Shown: in pieces, positions 10,078-19,439 of the stretch
Layout: every line of letters starts with the position of its first letter
Numbering within the stretch: position 1 is the stretch's first letter
Assembly: GCF_013372285.1 (NCBI RefSeq)
Contig: NZ_CP054301.1
Span: 2,225,001-2,289,000, forward strand
Length of the DNA stretch: 64,000 nt
Reading direction: 5' to 3'
Source: Marinomonas primoryensis
GTDB taxonomy: Bacteria; Pseudomonadota; Gammaproteobacteria; Pseudomonadales; Marinomonadaceae
Made by a program: the position numbers and the translations under genes
The notes under the pieces: generated by a model
The model's input: the letters and a program-made list of their open reading frames with translations, nothing else
What the model was told of the DNA's origin: nothing
The model's database searches: none

Positions 10078-11739
10078 ATGTATCAATACGACGCAATTGA
10101 CCAACAGCTTGTTGACGAGCGTGTAGCACAATTCCGCGACCAAACACGCCGCTACTTAAACAAAGAACTGAGTGAGCAAGAATTTTTACCATTGCGCCTT
10201 CAAAATGGGCTGTATGTACAACGCTATGCGCCAATGCTACGCATTGCGATCCCATACGGAATGCTGTCCAGCACCCAATTACGGAAGCTAGCTGACATCA
10301 GCTGTCGCTACGACAGATCATACGGTCACTTTAGCACCCGTCAGAACTTACAATTAAACTGGCCAAAACTTGAAGACGTGCCAGATATTTTAGCAGAGCT
10401 TGCGCAAGTAGAAATGCACGCTGTACAAACAAGCGGTAACTGCATCCGTAATACAACAACAGATCAATACGCCGGTGTCATCTCTGATGAGATAGTAGAC
10501 CCTCGCCCATACTGTGAGTTGATCCGCCAATGGTCTACATTCCACCCGGAATTTGCTTTCCTCCCGCGGAAATTCAAAATCGCTGTAAACGCAACTGAAT
10601 CCGCAGACCGTGCCGCGACGCAGGTTCATGACATTGGACTACATATTAAGAAAAATGATGCAGGCGAGATTGGCTTTAAAGTTATTGTCGGTGGCGGTCT
10701 TGGCCGTACACCAATGGTTGGCGTGACAATCTGTGAGTTCATGCCGCGTAAAGACCTACTAACTTATTTAGATGCGATTATTCGCGTTTATAATCAGCAA
10801 GGTCGTCGTGATAACAAATACAAGGCTCGCATCAAAATATTGGTAAAAGCATTGGGTATTGAAGAGTTCCGTAACCGAGTTGATGCTGAATGGGCTCATT
10901 TAAAAGGCAAAGAAAGCACCGTCCCAATGAGCGAATTTGATCGTCTCACAAGCTTCTTTTCTGAACCAGCTTACGCAGCTCTAGAAAACAAACCTGCAAT
11001 TCTATCAAGCAAACTAGCCGACAGCGCTGGCTTTGCTCGCTGGTACGAGCGCAATACATTTGAGCATAAAAAATCGGGCTATCGCATCGTAACGCTGACG
11101 CTCAAAAAAGCAGGACAAGCACCAGGTGATGCAACGTCAGAACAAATGCAAAAAGCGGCAGACCTTTCTGACAAGTTTAGTTTTGGTGAATTGCGCGTAA
11201 GCCATGAGCAAAATCTTGTACTTGCCGATGTCCGTCAAGAACAGCTAGTAGAGCTATGGGAAGCAGCCAAAGAAGCAGGCTTTGCCACACCAACGCTTGG
11301 CTTACTAACCGATATGATTTGCTGTCCAGGTGGCGATTTTTGCTCATTAGCCAATGCGAAGTCCATTCCCATTGCTGAACAAATTCAAGAAGCATTTAAT
11401 GATCTCGACTACTTATTTGATCTAGGTAATATTGATCTCAATATATCCGGCTGCATGAATGCCTGTGGTCACCACCATGTTGGTAACATCGGTATTTTAG
11501 GCGTAGATAAGAAAGGCGAAGAGTTCTACCAAATTTCCATTGGTGGTGCTTCTGGTCATGACGCAAGCATCGGAAAAATTCTAGGGCCCTCTTTTGCTCA
11601 AGAAGAAATTAGCACTGTCATTCAAAAATTAATGAATGTTTATGTTGAAAATCGCTCTGAAGAAGAACGATTTATTGATACTTATCGCCGCGTTGGCATC
11701 ACACCATTTAAAGAGGCAGCGTATGCCAAAGCTAATTAA
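10078..11739 (+). CDS. cysI: Siroheme/4Fe-4S sulfite (nitrite) reductase hemoprotein
   Basis: 553 residues with two nitrite/sulfite reductase half-domains. It reduces sulfite to sulfide, or nitrite to ammonia in relatives, with six electrons. The 4Fe-4S/siroheme ligands appear as CPGGDFC (C-x5-C) and, 30-odd residues later, GCMNACGHHHVGNIG (C-x3-C). The start MYQYDAIDQQLVDERV matches pseudomonad-type CysI proteins. No Shine-Dalgarno is visible before it, and an overlapping 20-codon ORF precedes it. The next gene overlaps by 17 bases and encodes the DUF934 partner, an arrangement known from Pseudomonas, so assimilatory sulfite reduction is the best reading. Confidence 0.92.
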   Translation: MYQYDAIDQQLVDERVAQFRDQTRRYLNKELSEQEFLPLRLQNGLYVQRYAPMLRIAIPYGMLSSTQLRKLADISCRYDRSYGHFSTRQNLQLNWPKLEDVPDILAELAQVEMHAVQTSGNCIRNTTTDQYAGVISDEIVDPRPYCELIRQWSTFHPEFAFLPRKFKIAVNATESADRAATQVHDIGLHIKKNDAGEIGFKVIVGGGLGRTPMVGVTICEFMPRKDLLTYLDAIIRVYNQQGRRDNKYKARIKILVKALGIEEFRNRVDAEWAHLKGKESTVPMSEFDRLTSFFSEPAYAALENKPAILSSKLADSAGFARWYERNTFEHKKSGYRIVTLTLKKAGQAPGDATSEQMQKAADLSDKFSFGELRVSHEQNLVLADVRQEQLVELWEAAKEAGFATPTLGLLTDMICCPGGDFCSLANAKSIPIAEQIQEAFNDLDYLFDLGNIDLNISGCMNACGHHHVGNIGILGVDKKGEEFYQISIGGASGHDASIGKILGPSFAQEEISTVIQKLMNVYVENRSEEERFIDTYRRVGITPFKEAAYAKAN

Positions 11740-12199
11740 GAACGGCGAAATAATTGACAATGCCTTTATCTGGCAGCAAGACCCAGAGCAAAAAGTTACC
11801 TCTAATAGCATCGTCGCTGCGCAAAAATGGCTATCAGAGAAAGATACGATTAGTCATGTCGCAGGCATTTGGCTAGAAGCTGGGGATGGAATCGAATTCC
11901 TAAAAGACGTCGACCTAAGTCAATTTGATGTTATCGGCGTTAATTTTCCTGCTTTTACCGATGGTCGAGGCTTTAGCTATGCCCGACTATTAAAAGAAAG
12001 ACTGAATTATCAAGGCGAAATAAGAGCCCTTGGCCATTTTATTCCAGATCAATTGGGCTACCTTTTACGAGTGGGGTTTAATAGCTTTCAATTCAATGAA
12101 GAGGTCGATCTTGAAAAGGCACTTGCTCTGCACAAACCTTTTTCAATCGCTTATCAAGGCGATGTTTCAGATCCAAGACCTATATTCTTACGCCGATAA
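11723..12199 (+). CDS. DUF934 protein, sulfite-reductase-associated
   Basis: 158 residues from MPKLIKNGEIIDNAF, the family start. The ATG lies inside the end of cysI with AAGAGG at the right distance, so translation is probably coupled. The longer frame starting at 11636 is antisense-like filler within cysI. DUF934 proteins (often annotated oxidoreductase or CysH-adjacent) are found almost always beside this type of CysI. Features include GVNFPAFTDGRGFSYARLLK and a central GHFIPDQLGYLLRVGFNSF. There is no membrane segment. Its biochemical role is not established; support of sulfite reductase is inferred from conserved linkage. Confidence 0.88.
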   Translation: MPKLIKNGEIIDNAFIWQQDPEQKVTSNSIVAAQKWLSEKDTISHVAGIWLEAGDGIEFLKDVDLSQFDVIGVNFPAFTDGRGFSYARLLKERLNYQGEIRALGHFIPDQLGYLLRVGFNSFQFNEEVDLEKALALHKPFSIAYQGDVSDPRPIFLRR

Positions 12200-12223
12200 A
12201 CACAATTTTTACAATTAAACTCC

Positions 12224-12253
12224 TAGAAAAGGCCATTACGATGGCCTTTTCTA
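12224..12253 (+). terminator. Terminator after the cysI-DUF934 operon
   Basis: A 13-bp perfect inverted repeat (TAGAAAAGGCCAT and complement) with a 4-nt loop lies 25 bases after the DUF934 stop. The T stretch is within the 3' arm. Confidence 0.8.
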
Positions 12254-12322
12254 TTGCGTATTGAGTCTCTCATGACTATCGTACTAAATAGATAAAGTGA
12301 TTGATTGTTAAAGGAACTTAAC

Positions 12323-12991
12323 GTGTCTAAAAAACGTATTACAAGCCTAATTATTGGCATACTACTTTCTGCCACTGCGCATTCAGCGACAGTGTACATT
12401 TCTGACGTTCAATTTGTTGCCATTCGCGAAGGGTTGGATAACAGCACTAGAGCGGTAGAAAGGGGTTTGAAAAGCGGAACACCTCTAGACGTCATCGAAC
12501 AAAACGATGGCTATACGAAAGTTCGAACTCCAAGTGGAAATGAAGGCTGGGTTGCTGATTATTTCCTTAGTGAAGATATGGTAACCAGAGACCAATTAGA
12601 CACATTACGCGCACGCCTTAGTAAAAGCACGGAAAGCAGAACAGAAATAGTCGACACACTCAAACTCAGTCAACAAAAAATCCAAGAGCTAAGTAATATA
12701 AATACATCTCTTAACGATGAAAACGAATCCTTAAAACAACAACTTCAAACAGCGGCAGAGCTGTCAGAAAAGGCACGAGCCATCGTTTCCCAAAATGACG
12801 ATGTAAGCTACCAAATAGAGAGCCTCAAGCAACAAGCCAGTACTGCCGTAGCGCAATCAGAAAAATTGCAAGACACAACAGAACAAAAATGGTTTATGTT
12901 AGGAGCTGTCACTCTTTTTGGAGGACTTCTCCTGGGCGCCTTATTACCACTGTTACGCCGTAAGAAAAACAGCACCGGTTCTTGGTCTTAA
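12323..12991 (+). CDS. TIGR04211-type SH3 domain membrane protein
   Basis: 222 residues from the GTG at 12323, which has AAAGGAAC at ideal spacing; an upstream TTG is less likely. The order is a signal peptide (about 1-22, ending AHSA), an SH3b domain (about 25-85, with KSGTPLDVIEQNDGYTKVRT and GWVADYFLS), a coiled coil (about 90-185) and one C-terminal transmembrane helix followed by a basic tail (RRKKN). This is the layout of the TIGR04211 family, to which E. coli YgiM belongs. It should sit on the periplasmic face of the inner membrane. Function is unknown, with peptidoglycan binding a common guess. The Kef-type gene starts 12 bases later, so they are probably co-transcribed. Confidence 0.85.
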   Translation: MSKKRITSLIIGILLSATAHSATVYISDVQFVAIREGLDNSTRAVERGLKSGTPLDVIEQNDGYTKVRTPSGNEGWVADYFLSEDMVTRDQLDTLRARLSKSTESRTEIVDTLKLSQQKIQELSNINTSLNDENESLKQQLQTAAELSEKARAIVSQNDDVSYQIESLKQQASTAVAQSEKLQDTTEQKWFMLGAVTLFGGLLLGALLPLLRRKKNSTGSWS

Positions 12992-13003
12992 CTAAGGGAA
13001 AAA

Positions 13004-14173
13004 ATGGAAGCCTCGATAGTACACTCCTTCTTTTTAATATTTGCAGGAGCAGCCGTCGTTGCCTCCATTGCGTTGTACACCAAGCAACCAATGATAATCG
13101 CCTACATTGCCCTTGGCGTTCTATTTGGCCCATCTGCACTATCACTTATTGATGAACCTAAGCTCATGGATGAAATGAGCCATATAGGCATCATTTTCTT
13201 GCTTTTTTTACTTGGTTTGGACATGCAACCAAGCCATTTAATTAACATGCTTAAAAAAGCTTCTTGGATTGCTTTACTCAGCTCAGCGGCTTTTGCCATT
13301 TTGGGCTATGGTGTTGCCATACTTTGCGGCTACAGCGCCATTGAGAGCCTAATTATTGGCGTTGCCATGATGTTTTCAAGCACCATTGTTTGTATCAAAT
13401 TACTCCCCACAACCGTTCTACATCATAAACATACAGGCGAACTAGTTGTTGGTTTATTACTACTACAAGACATGATCGCTATCGCAGTATTGCTGGTTCT
13501 TTATAGTATCTCTGGCAATGAAGACAGTGGTGTTTTGCAATATCTAAAACCAGTTATCGGCCTCCCCCTATTGATAAGTGGCGCTTTCCTATTTGTAAAA
13601 TACATTCTACTGAAGCTTATTACTCGATTTGACCGCTTTCATGAGTATATTTTCTTAGTGTCTATTGGCTGGTGTTTATCTATGGCGGTTCTTGCCGAAA
13701 GCGCTGGTCTATCAGCCGAAATGGGGGCCTTCATTGCAGGCGTAGCGTTGGCAACCAGCCCAATATCTCAATATATAGCAACGCACCTTAAACCCCTTAG
13801 AGACTTTTTCTTAATTTTGTTCTTCTTCAGCATTGGCGCCAGCTTTAATCTTGATTTACTGGGGTTAGTTATTGTTCCCGCCCTAATCTTGGCAATCGGT
13901 TCAATGCTGATTAAACCAGTCGTTTTTAGATTTCTCTTAAAAGGCATAAAAGAAGACGCCAGCACTTCTTGGGAAGTCGGCTTTCGTTTAGGCCAAGTAA
14001 GTGAATTCTCGCTATTAATTGCTTACCTTGCCGCTAATATAGGGCTGATAGGCATAGAAGCCTCACATGTCATACAAGCCACAGCTATTCTAAGCTTTGC
14101 ACTGTCAACCTATATCGTTATCTTAAACTTCCCAAACCCCATCGCCATTTCGGACAAATTACGTCGCGACTAA
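13004..14173 (+). CDS. Kef-type monovalent cation:proton antiporter (CPA2), membrane domain only
   Basis: 389 residues with about 11-12 membrane helices covering one Na+/H+ exchanger domain. Diagnostic stretches include GVLFGPSALSL, IGIIFLLFLLGLDM near residue 65, FSSTIVCIKLL, GLLLLQDMIAIAVLL and EMGAFIAGVALATS. Kef proteins export K+ against H+ and are usually 560-620 residues with a C-terminal RCK/TrkA-N domain. That regulatory domain is absent here, so glutathione or NAD gating is not expected from this polypeptide. AAGGG precedes the ATG, and the SH3-domain gene is immediately upstream. Ion specificity (K+ or Na+) cannot be read from sequence. Confidence 0.87.
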   Translation: MEASIVHSFFLIFAGAAVVASIALYTKQPMIIAYIALGVLFGPSALSLIDEPKLMDEMSHIGIIFLLFLLGLDMQPSHLINMLKKASWIALLSSAAFAILGYGVAILCGYSAIESLIIGVAMMFSSTIVCIKLLPTTVLHHKHTGELVVGLLLLQDMIAIAVLLVLYSISGNEDSGVLQYLKPVIGLPLLISGAFLFVKYILLKLITRFDRFHEYIFLVSIGWCLSMAVLAESAGLSAEMGAFIAGVALATSPISQYIATHLKPLRDFFLILFFFSIGASFNLDLLGLVIVPALILAIGSMLIKPVVFRFLLKGIKEDASTSWEVGFRLGQVSEFSLLIAYLAANIGLIGIEASHVIQATAILSFALSTYIVILNFPNPIAISDKLRRD

Positions 14174-14358
14174 CAATTCCTCGTGCATTTTCATTGCCTT
14201 TAAGAGAAATTCTTACTGATTTCTAAAATGCTTTTATCTTGCCTCTTCCTTTAATTACATAAAATATAATAGAATAGCGCGAAATACCTGACTACAAGTG
14301 ACTAAAAGTCTTGTATACTAACGCGCAAATTTCGTCCTAACTTATTTAGAGTAATGTA

Positions 14359-16455
14359 ATGGCTGACTTATCAAAATACAGAAACATCGGTATTTTTGCT
14401 CACGTTGACGCGGGCAAAACTACAACAACAGAACGTATTCTTAAACTTACTGGTATGATCCACAAAATCGGTGAAGTGCATGAGGGCGAATCTACTACTG
14501 ACTTCATGGAACAAGAAGCTGAGCGCGGTATTACCATCCAGTCTGCTGCTGTAAGTTGTTTCTGGAAAGATCACCGCTTTAACGTTATCGACACACCTGG
14601 ACACGTTGACTTCACAGTTGAAGTATATCGTTCTCTTAAAGTTCTAGACGGTGGCATTGGCGTATTCTGTGGTTCTGGTGGTGTTGAGCCACAATCAGAA
14701 ACTAACTGGCGCTATGCTAACGAATCTGAAGTTGCTCGTATCATTTTCGTTAACAAACTAGACCGTCTTGGTGCTAGTTTTTACCGTGTAACTGAGCAAG
14801 TACAGAAAGTTCTTGGCGCTCACCCGCTAATCATGGTTCTTCCTATCGGCACTGAAGATGAGTTTTCTGGTGTTGTTGACCTTCTAACGCGTAAAGCGTA
14901 CATCTGGGATGATTCTGGCCAGCCAGAAAACTACAGCATAGAAGATGTTCCTGCTGACATGGCGGAAATAGTTGAAGAATACCGTGAGAAACTACTAGAA
15001 ACAGCTGTAGAGCAAGACGATGAAATCATGATGGCCTACATGGATGGCGAAGAGCCTTCTATTGATGACATCAAACGCTGTATCCGTAAAGGTACTCGCG
15101 ATCTTCTTTTCTTCCCAACATACTGTGGTTCAGCCTTCAAAAACAAAGGCATGCAGCTTCTTCTTGATGCTGTTATTGACTACCTACCAAATCCACAAGA
15201 TGTTATTCCACAAGATCTTACAGACGAAGAAGGTAATCCAAACGGCCAAAAAGCGATCGTTGACGCTAGCGAGCCCTTCAAAGCGCTTGCTTTCAAAATC
15301 ATGGATGACCGCTTTGGTGCATTGACTTTCGTACGTGTTTACTCTGGTACACTTAACAAAGGCGATACCATCTTAAACAGCTTCACAGGCAAAACAGAGC
15401 GTGTGGGTCGTATGGTTGAGATGCAAGCTGATGATCGTAAAGAAATCAGCTCAGCACAAGCGGGCGATATCATCGCTATCGTTGGCATGAAAAACGTACA
15501 AACTGGTCACACACTTTGTGATCCTAAGCACCCTTGTACACTTGAAGCAATGGTTTTCCCTGAGCCAGTAATTTCCATCTCTGTTACGCCGAAAGACAAA
15601 GGTGGTAACGAGAAAATGGGTGTTGCGATCGGTAAGATGGTTGCAGAAGATCCAACATTCCGTGTTGAAACTGACATCGATTCAGGTGAAACAATTCTTC
15701 GTGGTATGGGTGAGCTTCACCTAGACATCAAAGTAGATATCCTGAAACGTACTTACGGTGTAGATCTGATCGTTGGACAACCACAGGTTGCTTACCGTGA
15801 AACAATCACCAAAGAAGTTGAAGACACTTATACACATAAGAAACAATCTGGTGGTTCTGGTCAGTTCGGTAAGATCGATTACCGCATCAAACCAGGTGAG
15901 CCAGGTACTGGCTTCGTATTCTCTTCTTCAGTCGTGGGTGGTAACGTACCAAAAGAGTTCTTCCCTGCTGTAGAGAAAGGCTTTAAGTCTATGATGACCG
16001 AAGGCGTTCTAGCAGGTTTCCCTGTATTAGACGTTGAAGTTCAATTGTATGACGGTGGCTTCCATGCTGTTGATTCCTCTGCCATTGCCTTCGAAATCGC
16101 TGCTAAAGGCGCTTTCCGTCAGTCAATTCCAAAAGCTGGCCCTCAGTTGATCGAACCTATCATGAAAGTTGATGTGTTCACTCCTGATGATCACGTTGGT
16201 GATGTAATCGGTGACCTTAACCGTCGTCGCGGCATGATCAAAGACCAAGAGAAAGGTTTGACTGGTGTTCGCATCAAAGCAGACGTTCCTCTATCTGAAA
16301 TGTTTGGTTACATCAGTACGTTACGTACAATGACATCTGGTCGTGGTCAGTTCTCTATGGAGTTCTCTCACTACCTACCATGTCCTTCTAACGTTGCTGA
16401 AACAGTAATCGCTGCCGTTAGAGAGAAGAAAGAACAAGAACGTAAAGATAAATAA
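14359..16455 (+). CDS. fusA2: Elongation factor G, second-copy type (EF-G2)
   Basis: 698 residues with all five EF-G domains. GTPase motifs are [13 protein letters not shown] (G1, about 15-27), DTPGH (G3) and VNKLD (G4). The domain IV loop and the C-terminal [11 protein letters not shown] region are present. It catalyses GTP-dependent ribosome translocation or ribosome recycling. The genes rpsL, rpsG and tuf are not beside it, so this is not the str-operon copy. The motif [20 protein letters not shown] differs from the usual GGVQPQSETVWRQA. Codon choice is strongly biased (GGT, CGT, GCT, AAC), unlike the Kef-type gene before it, suggesting high expression. A TATACT -10-like box lies at 14314-14319. 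Confidence 0.95.
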   Translation: MADLSKYRNIGIFAHVDAGKTTTTERILKLTGMIHKIGEVHEGESTTDFMEQEAERGITIQSAAVSCFWKDHRFNVIDTPGHVDFTVEVYRSLKVLDGGIGVFCGSGGVEPQSETNWRYANESEVARIIFVNKLDRLGASFYRVTEQVQKVLGAHPLIMVLPIGTEDEFSGVVDLLTRKAYIWDDSGQPENYSIEDVPADMAEIVEEYREKLLETAVEQDDEIMMAYMDGEEPSIDDIKRCIRKGTRDLLFFPTYCGSAFKNKGMQLLLDAVIDYLPNPQDVIPQDLTDEEGNPNGQKAIVDASEPFKALAFKIMDDRFGALTFVRVYSGTLNKGDTILNSFTGKTERVGRMVEMQADDRKEISSAQAGDIIAIVGMKNVQTGHTLCDPKHPCTLEAMVFPEPVISISVTPKDKGGNEKMGVAIGKMVAEDPTFRVETDIDSGETILRGMGELHLDIKVDILKRTYGVDLIVGQPQVAYRETITKEVEDTYTHKKQSGGSGQFGKIDYRIKPGEPGTGFVFSSSVVGGNVPKEFFPAVEKGFKSMMTEGVLAGFPVLDVEVQLYDGGFHAVDSSAIAFEIAAKGAFRQSIPKAGPQLIEPIMKVDVFTPDDHVGDVIGDLNRRRGMIKDQEKGLTGVRIKADVPLSEMFGYISTLRTMTSGRGQFSMEFSHYLPCPSNVAETVIAAVREKKEQERKDK

Positions 16456-16472
16456 TTATTAACTATTTTCTA

Positions 16473-16508
16473 AAAAAACCCGATGCATAAAAATGCATCG
16501 GGTTTTTT
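16473..16508 (+). terminator. Strong terminator after fusA2
   Basis: A perfect 16-bp inverted repeat containing CCCGATGCAT, with a 4-nt loop, ends in TTTTTT. It starts 17 bases after the stop. The A run on its left makes it usable from the opposite strand too. Confidence 0.92.
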
Positions 16509-16604
16509 ATTGCCTCAAGAAACAACACACAATTGTCAGCATTCATTTTTGACAAAAAAAAACACCCTAAGGCGTTTTTTAAACAATCAATTTATTCCAA
16601 AACA

Positions 16605-17657
16605 TTAAAACGGTACTGGGTATTCCTTAAATACCGACATAATGTCTTTCAATACCTCTTCAGACAGAACCATATCAAATGCGTCCATATCTTCTTTGAG
16701 CTGCTCCAATGATGTTGCACCGATAATAGTAGAACTCACACCGTCAACCTGATCACACCATGCTAACGCTAACTGAGCCGCTGTCAGCTTATGTTTATCA
16801 GCAACGCTCAGGTATTCCCTAACCGCTTTATCGACTAATGGCGTATCGCGAAAAAGTCCGTTACGCTGAGCATAACTCCAGCGACTGCCCTCTGGTCGCG
16901 CACCATCAAGATATTTACCAGTTAGTGCGCCAGCAGCCAAAGCAGACCATGGCAGATAAGCCACATCCTCATGCACACAATTTTCAATCAAATACGGCCA
17001 ATCTTTAGTGTGCAACAAACTAAATTCATTTTGGATTGAAGCAACACGAGGCAGACCATGTTGATCACTTAGGCGAATGTATTCATTGATTCCCCAAGTG
17101 GAATCATCCGATAAGCCAAAGTGACGAATTTTCCCCGCTTTCACACAAACATCTATACCCTGCAAAATATCTAACATTTGCGCAGATTGAGCTTTACTAT
17201 CAACATCAGTAAAAGAAATTTGACCGGGAAAATGTTTTGCAAAATGAGGTGTGTTTCGATTAGGCCAATGAAGCTGATACAGATCGATATAATCTGTTTG
17301 TAAACGCTTTAGCGAAGCATCAACAGAAGCAATAATGGCCGCGCCCGTAATTGGACCTCCATCGCGGATATAATGAAGTCCGGGGCCAGCAATCTTAGTT
17401 GCCAGAATAAACTCTTCACGACGTGATGGATTACGAGATAACCAGTCACCAATGATGGTCTCTGTTTTACCATAAGATTCTTCATTCGGTGGGATAGAAT
17501 ACATTTCAGCCGTATCGATAAAATTCACACCACGAGACAGTGCATATTCAATCTGCTCATCTGCATCTTTTTGATTATTCTGAGTACCCCAAGTCATAGT
17601 ACCCAAACATACTCTAGAAACCTCTAAGCCTGTTCGTCCGAGCGGAACATATTTCAT
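16605..17657 (-). CDS. tas: Tas-like aldo/keto reductase
   Basis: 350 residues, a TIM-barrel NADPH-dependent aldo/keto reductase closest by eye to E. coli Tas (346 residues). Landmarks are LGRTGLEVSRVCLGTMTWG at the N-terminus, NFIDTAEMYSIPP (catalytic Asp and Tyr near residues 49 and 54), SLKRLQTDYIDLYQLHWP (catalytic His), and the cofactor segment SSTIIGATSLEQLKEDMDAF near 315. AAGGA sits eight bases before the ATG. The physiological substrate is unknown; Tas was named from suppression of a tyrosine auxotrophy. It is a monocistronic minus-strand gene convergent with fusA2. Confidence 0.9.
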   Translation of the reverse strand: MKYVPLGRTGLEVSRVCLGTMTWGTQNNQKDADEQIEYALSRGVNFIDTAEMYSIPPNEESYGKTETIIGDWLSRNPSRREEFILATKIAGPGLHYIRDGGPITGAAIIASVDASLKRLQTDYIDLYQLHWPNRNTPHFAKHFPGQISFTDVDSKAQSAQMLDILQGIDVCVKAGKIRHFGLSDDSTWGINEYIRLSDQHGLPRVASIQNEFSLLHTKDWPYLIENCVHEDVAYLPWSALAAGALTGKYLDGARPEGSRWSYAQRNGLFRDTPLVDKAVREYLSVADKHKLTAAQLALAWCDQVDGVSSTIIGATSLEQLKEDMDAFDMVLSEEVLKDIMSVFKEYPVPF

Positions 17658-17826
17658 TTTTACAATCCTTCATGTTTCATTTCGCACACGCAAAGTGCGC
17701 AACAAAGTAAACTAAAGGGTCAATGTAATAAATTTTTGAATCGCAGGCCAGTTTTATCAATGAAAACAATAAGGAGACGACCCCATTAAAAATGATCCAA
17801 CCTCCATTATTAAGATATTATTAGGC

Positions 17827-19017
17827 CTACTGCTTGTCTTTTAGCAGCGCTTCATAACGTCTATCGGTAAGCGTTTTCAAGAAAGCGACAATCGCATCAA
17901 CACGGCGATCCTGCAAAGCGGGACCCTTTTCTAAATTCACCAGGTCAATATTTTCAGTTACTTCCGGTTTTGCCCACACCTTCCCTGTTTCAGGATTTAT
18001 TGTGCGGCTAGGATTATTGTATTTGTCATAAAAAAGTACAACCGTTCGCAAATCCTTGAACACCCCATTGTGCATATAAGGCCCAGTTACCGCCACATTA
18101 CGCAAAGAAGGCACCTTAAACTTACCTGCCTGTTTTGGGTCATCAATATCTGGATTGTCCAGCAAACCAAGATCTTTCTTATTACCATTATGAGCCATCA
18201 ATGCCTGATTGGCCGGCACACCAATGTTTCTATACTCATAATTACTAAAGATTTCTTGAGGGTTTAATGGTGAATTATTTAACTGATGACAAGCATTGCA
18301 GTTGGTAAACTGCTGAGAGAAGAACAACGTTTTACCCAGCTCTTCTTGAGGTGTTAGGTTTTCTTCCCCCCTTAGCGCTCGATCGTATTTTGAATCAAAG
18401 GGCATGAATAAAGCGGTTTTCTCAAAGCTTGCAATGGCATCCGTAATCGCCGCATAGCCTTTAATAGGATCGTTCAATACACCTTGACCATAAATAGAAT
18501 TAAACAGGCCTTCATAACGACCATTCTCTTTAACTCGAGTGACAACCGTATCGCCATCCGGTATCGCCATTTCCAAAGGGTTTAAAAATGGCCCCTCTGC
18601 CTGCTGAGCTAGACCTGAGGCTCGTCCGTCTAAAAATTGTCCTCCGCGATATTCACCATTCGCCATACGATGGAATGCTGGAGAAAAAGCAGCGTACCCA
18701 GCGGTTGGCGTATTACGCCCACCCATAGAATGCCCATCACTGCCTAACGACACCGCGCCAAAAAGTGCATTTTGCCTTTTATCAACAAAAGCATTCGCAA
18801 TATCATGGCACGTTCCACAAGACTGATTACGCTCTTTAGAAAGGTTGGTATCAAAAAACAATTGCGATCCTAGCAAAGCTTTAGGATCGGTTGAGGCAAT
18901 AGGAAGCTCTGAGGCCGACTTGCTATGGGGTTCAACGTGGCCAACAATCTGTGCCGGTTCACTACAAGCAGAGATAAACAGAGAAATGGCGGTCACACCA
19001 AGAAAATAACGCAGCAT
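17827..19017 (-). CDS. Di-heme cytochrome c peroxidase/MauG-family lipoprotein
   Basis: 396 residues. The N-terminus has a lipoprotein signal with lipobox FISAC (Cys18), so it should be anchored in the periplasm. Two haem c attachment motifs are seen, CGTCH (about 67-71) and CNACH (about 240), the arrangement of bacterial di-heme cytochrome c peroxidases and MauG-like proteins. Conserved AGYAAFSPAFHRMANG and KVPSLRNVAVTGPYMHNG segments support this. Bacterial CCPs reduce hydrogen peroxide with electrons from c-type cytochromes. Because it is a lipoprotein and longer than classical CCP, a MauG-like oxidase role is the alternative. It stands between tas and the min operon. Confidence 0.9.
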   Translation of the reverse strand: MLRYFLGVTAISLFISACSEPAQIVGHVEPHSKSASELPIASTDPKALLGSQLFFDTNLSKERNQSCGTCHDIANAFVDKRQNALFGAVSLGSDGHSMGGRNTPTAGYAAFSPAFHRMANGEYRGGQFLDGRASGLAQQAEGPFLNPLEMAIPDGDTVVTRVKENGRYEGLFNSIYGQGVLNDPIKGYAAITDAIASFEKTALFMPFDSKYDRALRGEENLTPQEELGKTLFFSQQFTNCNACHQLNNSPLNPQEIFSNYEYRNIGVPANQALMAHNGNKKDLGLLDNPDIDDPKQAGKFKVPSLRNVAVTGPYMHNGVFKDLRTVVLFYDKYNNPSRTINPETGKVWAKPEVTENIDLVNLEKGPALQDRRVDAIVAFLKTLTDRRYEALLKDKQ

Positions 19018-19110
19018 TCAATCTTACTCTAACAGTCAAAAATGAGTGGAGCGAATAATACACCCACGCAGAATTCGAGTAAAACAATGATAATCACTCT
19101 TACTAAACTT

Positions 19111-19160
19111 AAAATAAAAAAAACGCCAGACATGACTTATATCAAAGCCCTGCTGACGCT
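19111..19160 (-). terminator. Probable terminator of the minCDE operon
   Basis: Read on the minus strand, an 8-bp stem (two G-U pairs; 19153-19160 with 19122-19129) and a long loop precede a T-rich run. It begins about 20 bases after the minE stop. Confidence 0.5.
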
Positions 19161-19180
19161 TTACTGTTTTTAACTGAACA

Positions 19181-19438
19181 CTAACTCTGTTCTGGTAACG
19201 TCACATTTAACTCGAGTACTGAGCAGTCATCTGTGTTGTCCAGCTGTATCTGCACATCTTCATTGCCGATATTGACATACTTACGAATAACGTCGATGAT
19301 TTCTTGTTGCATCTGCGGCAGATAATCTGGCTGATGGCGCTTGCTACGCTCATGCGCCACAATAATTTGCAAACGATCCTTAGCGACAGAAGCTGAGCTA
19401 GGTGCGTTTTTACTTTTAAAATAATCGAAAATCCCCAC
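19181..19438 (-). CDS. minE: Cell division topological specificity factor MinE
   Basis: 85 residues, the usual MinE size. The N-terminal [10 protein letters not shown] is the membrane-targeting helix. Residues about 12-35 ([21 protein letters not shown]) form the anti-MinCD helix, and the rest is the dimerisation and topology domain. MinE stimulates MinD ATPase and drives pole-to-pole oscillation so the septum forms at midcell. The start is GTG, one base after the minD stop. Its AGGAGG lies within the last codons of minD, so translation is coupled. Confidence 0.97.
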   Translation of the reverse strand: MGIFDYFKSKNAPSSASVAKDRLQIIVAHERSKRHQPDYLPQMQQEIIDVIRKYVNIGNEDVQIQLDNTDDCSVLELNVTLPEQS

Positions 19439-19439
19439 C

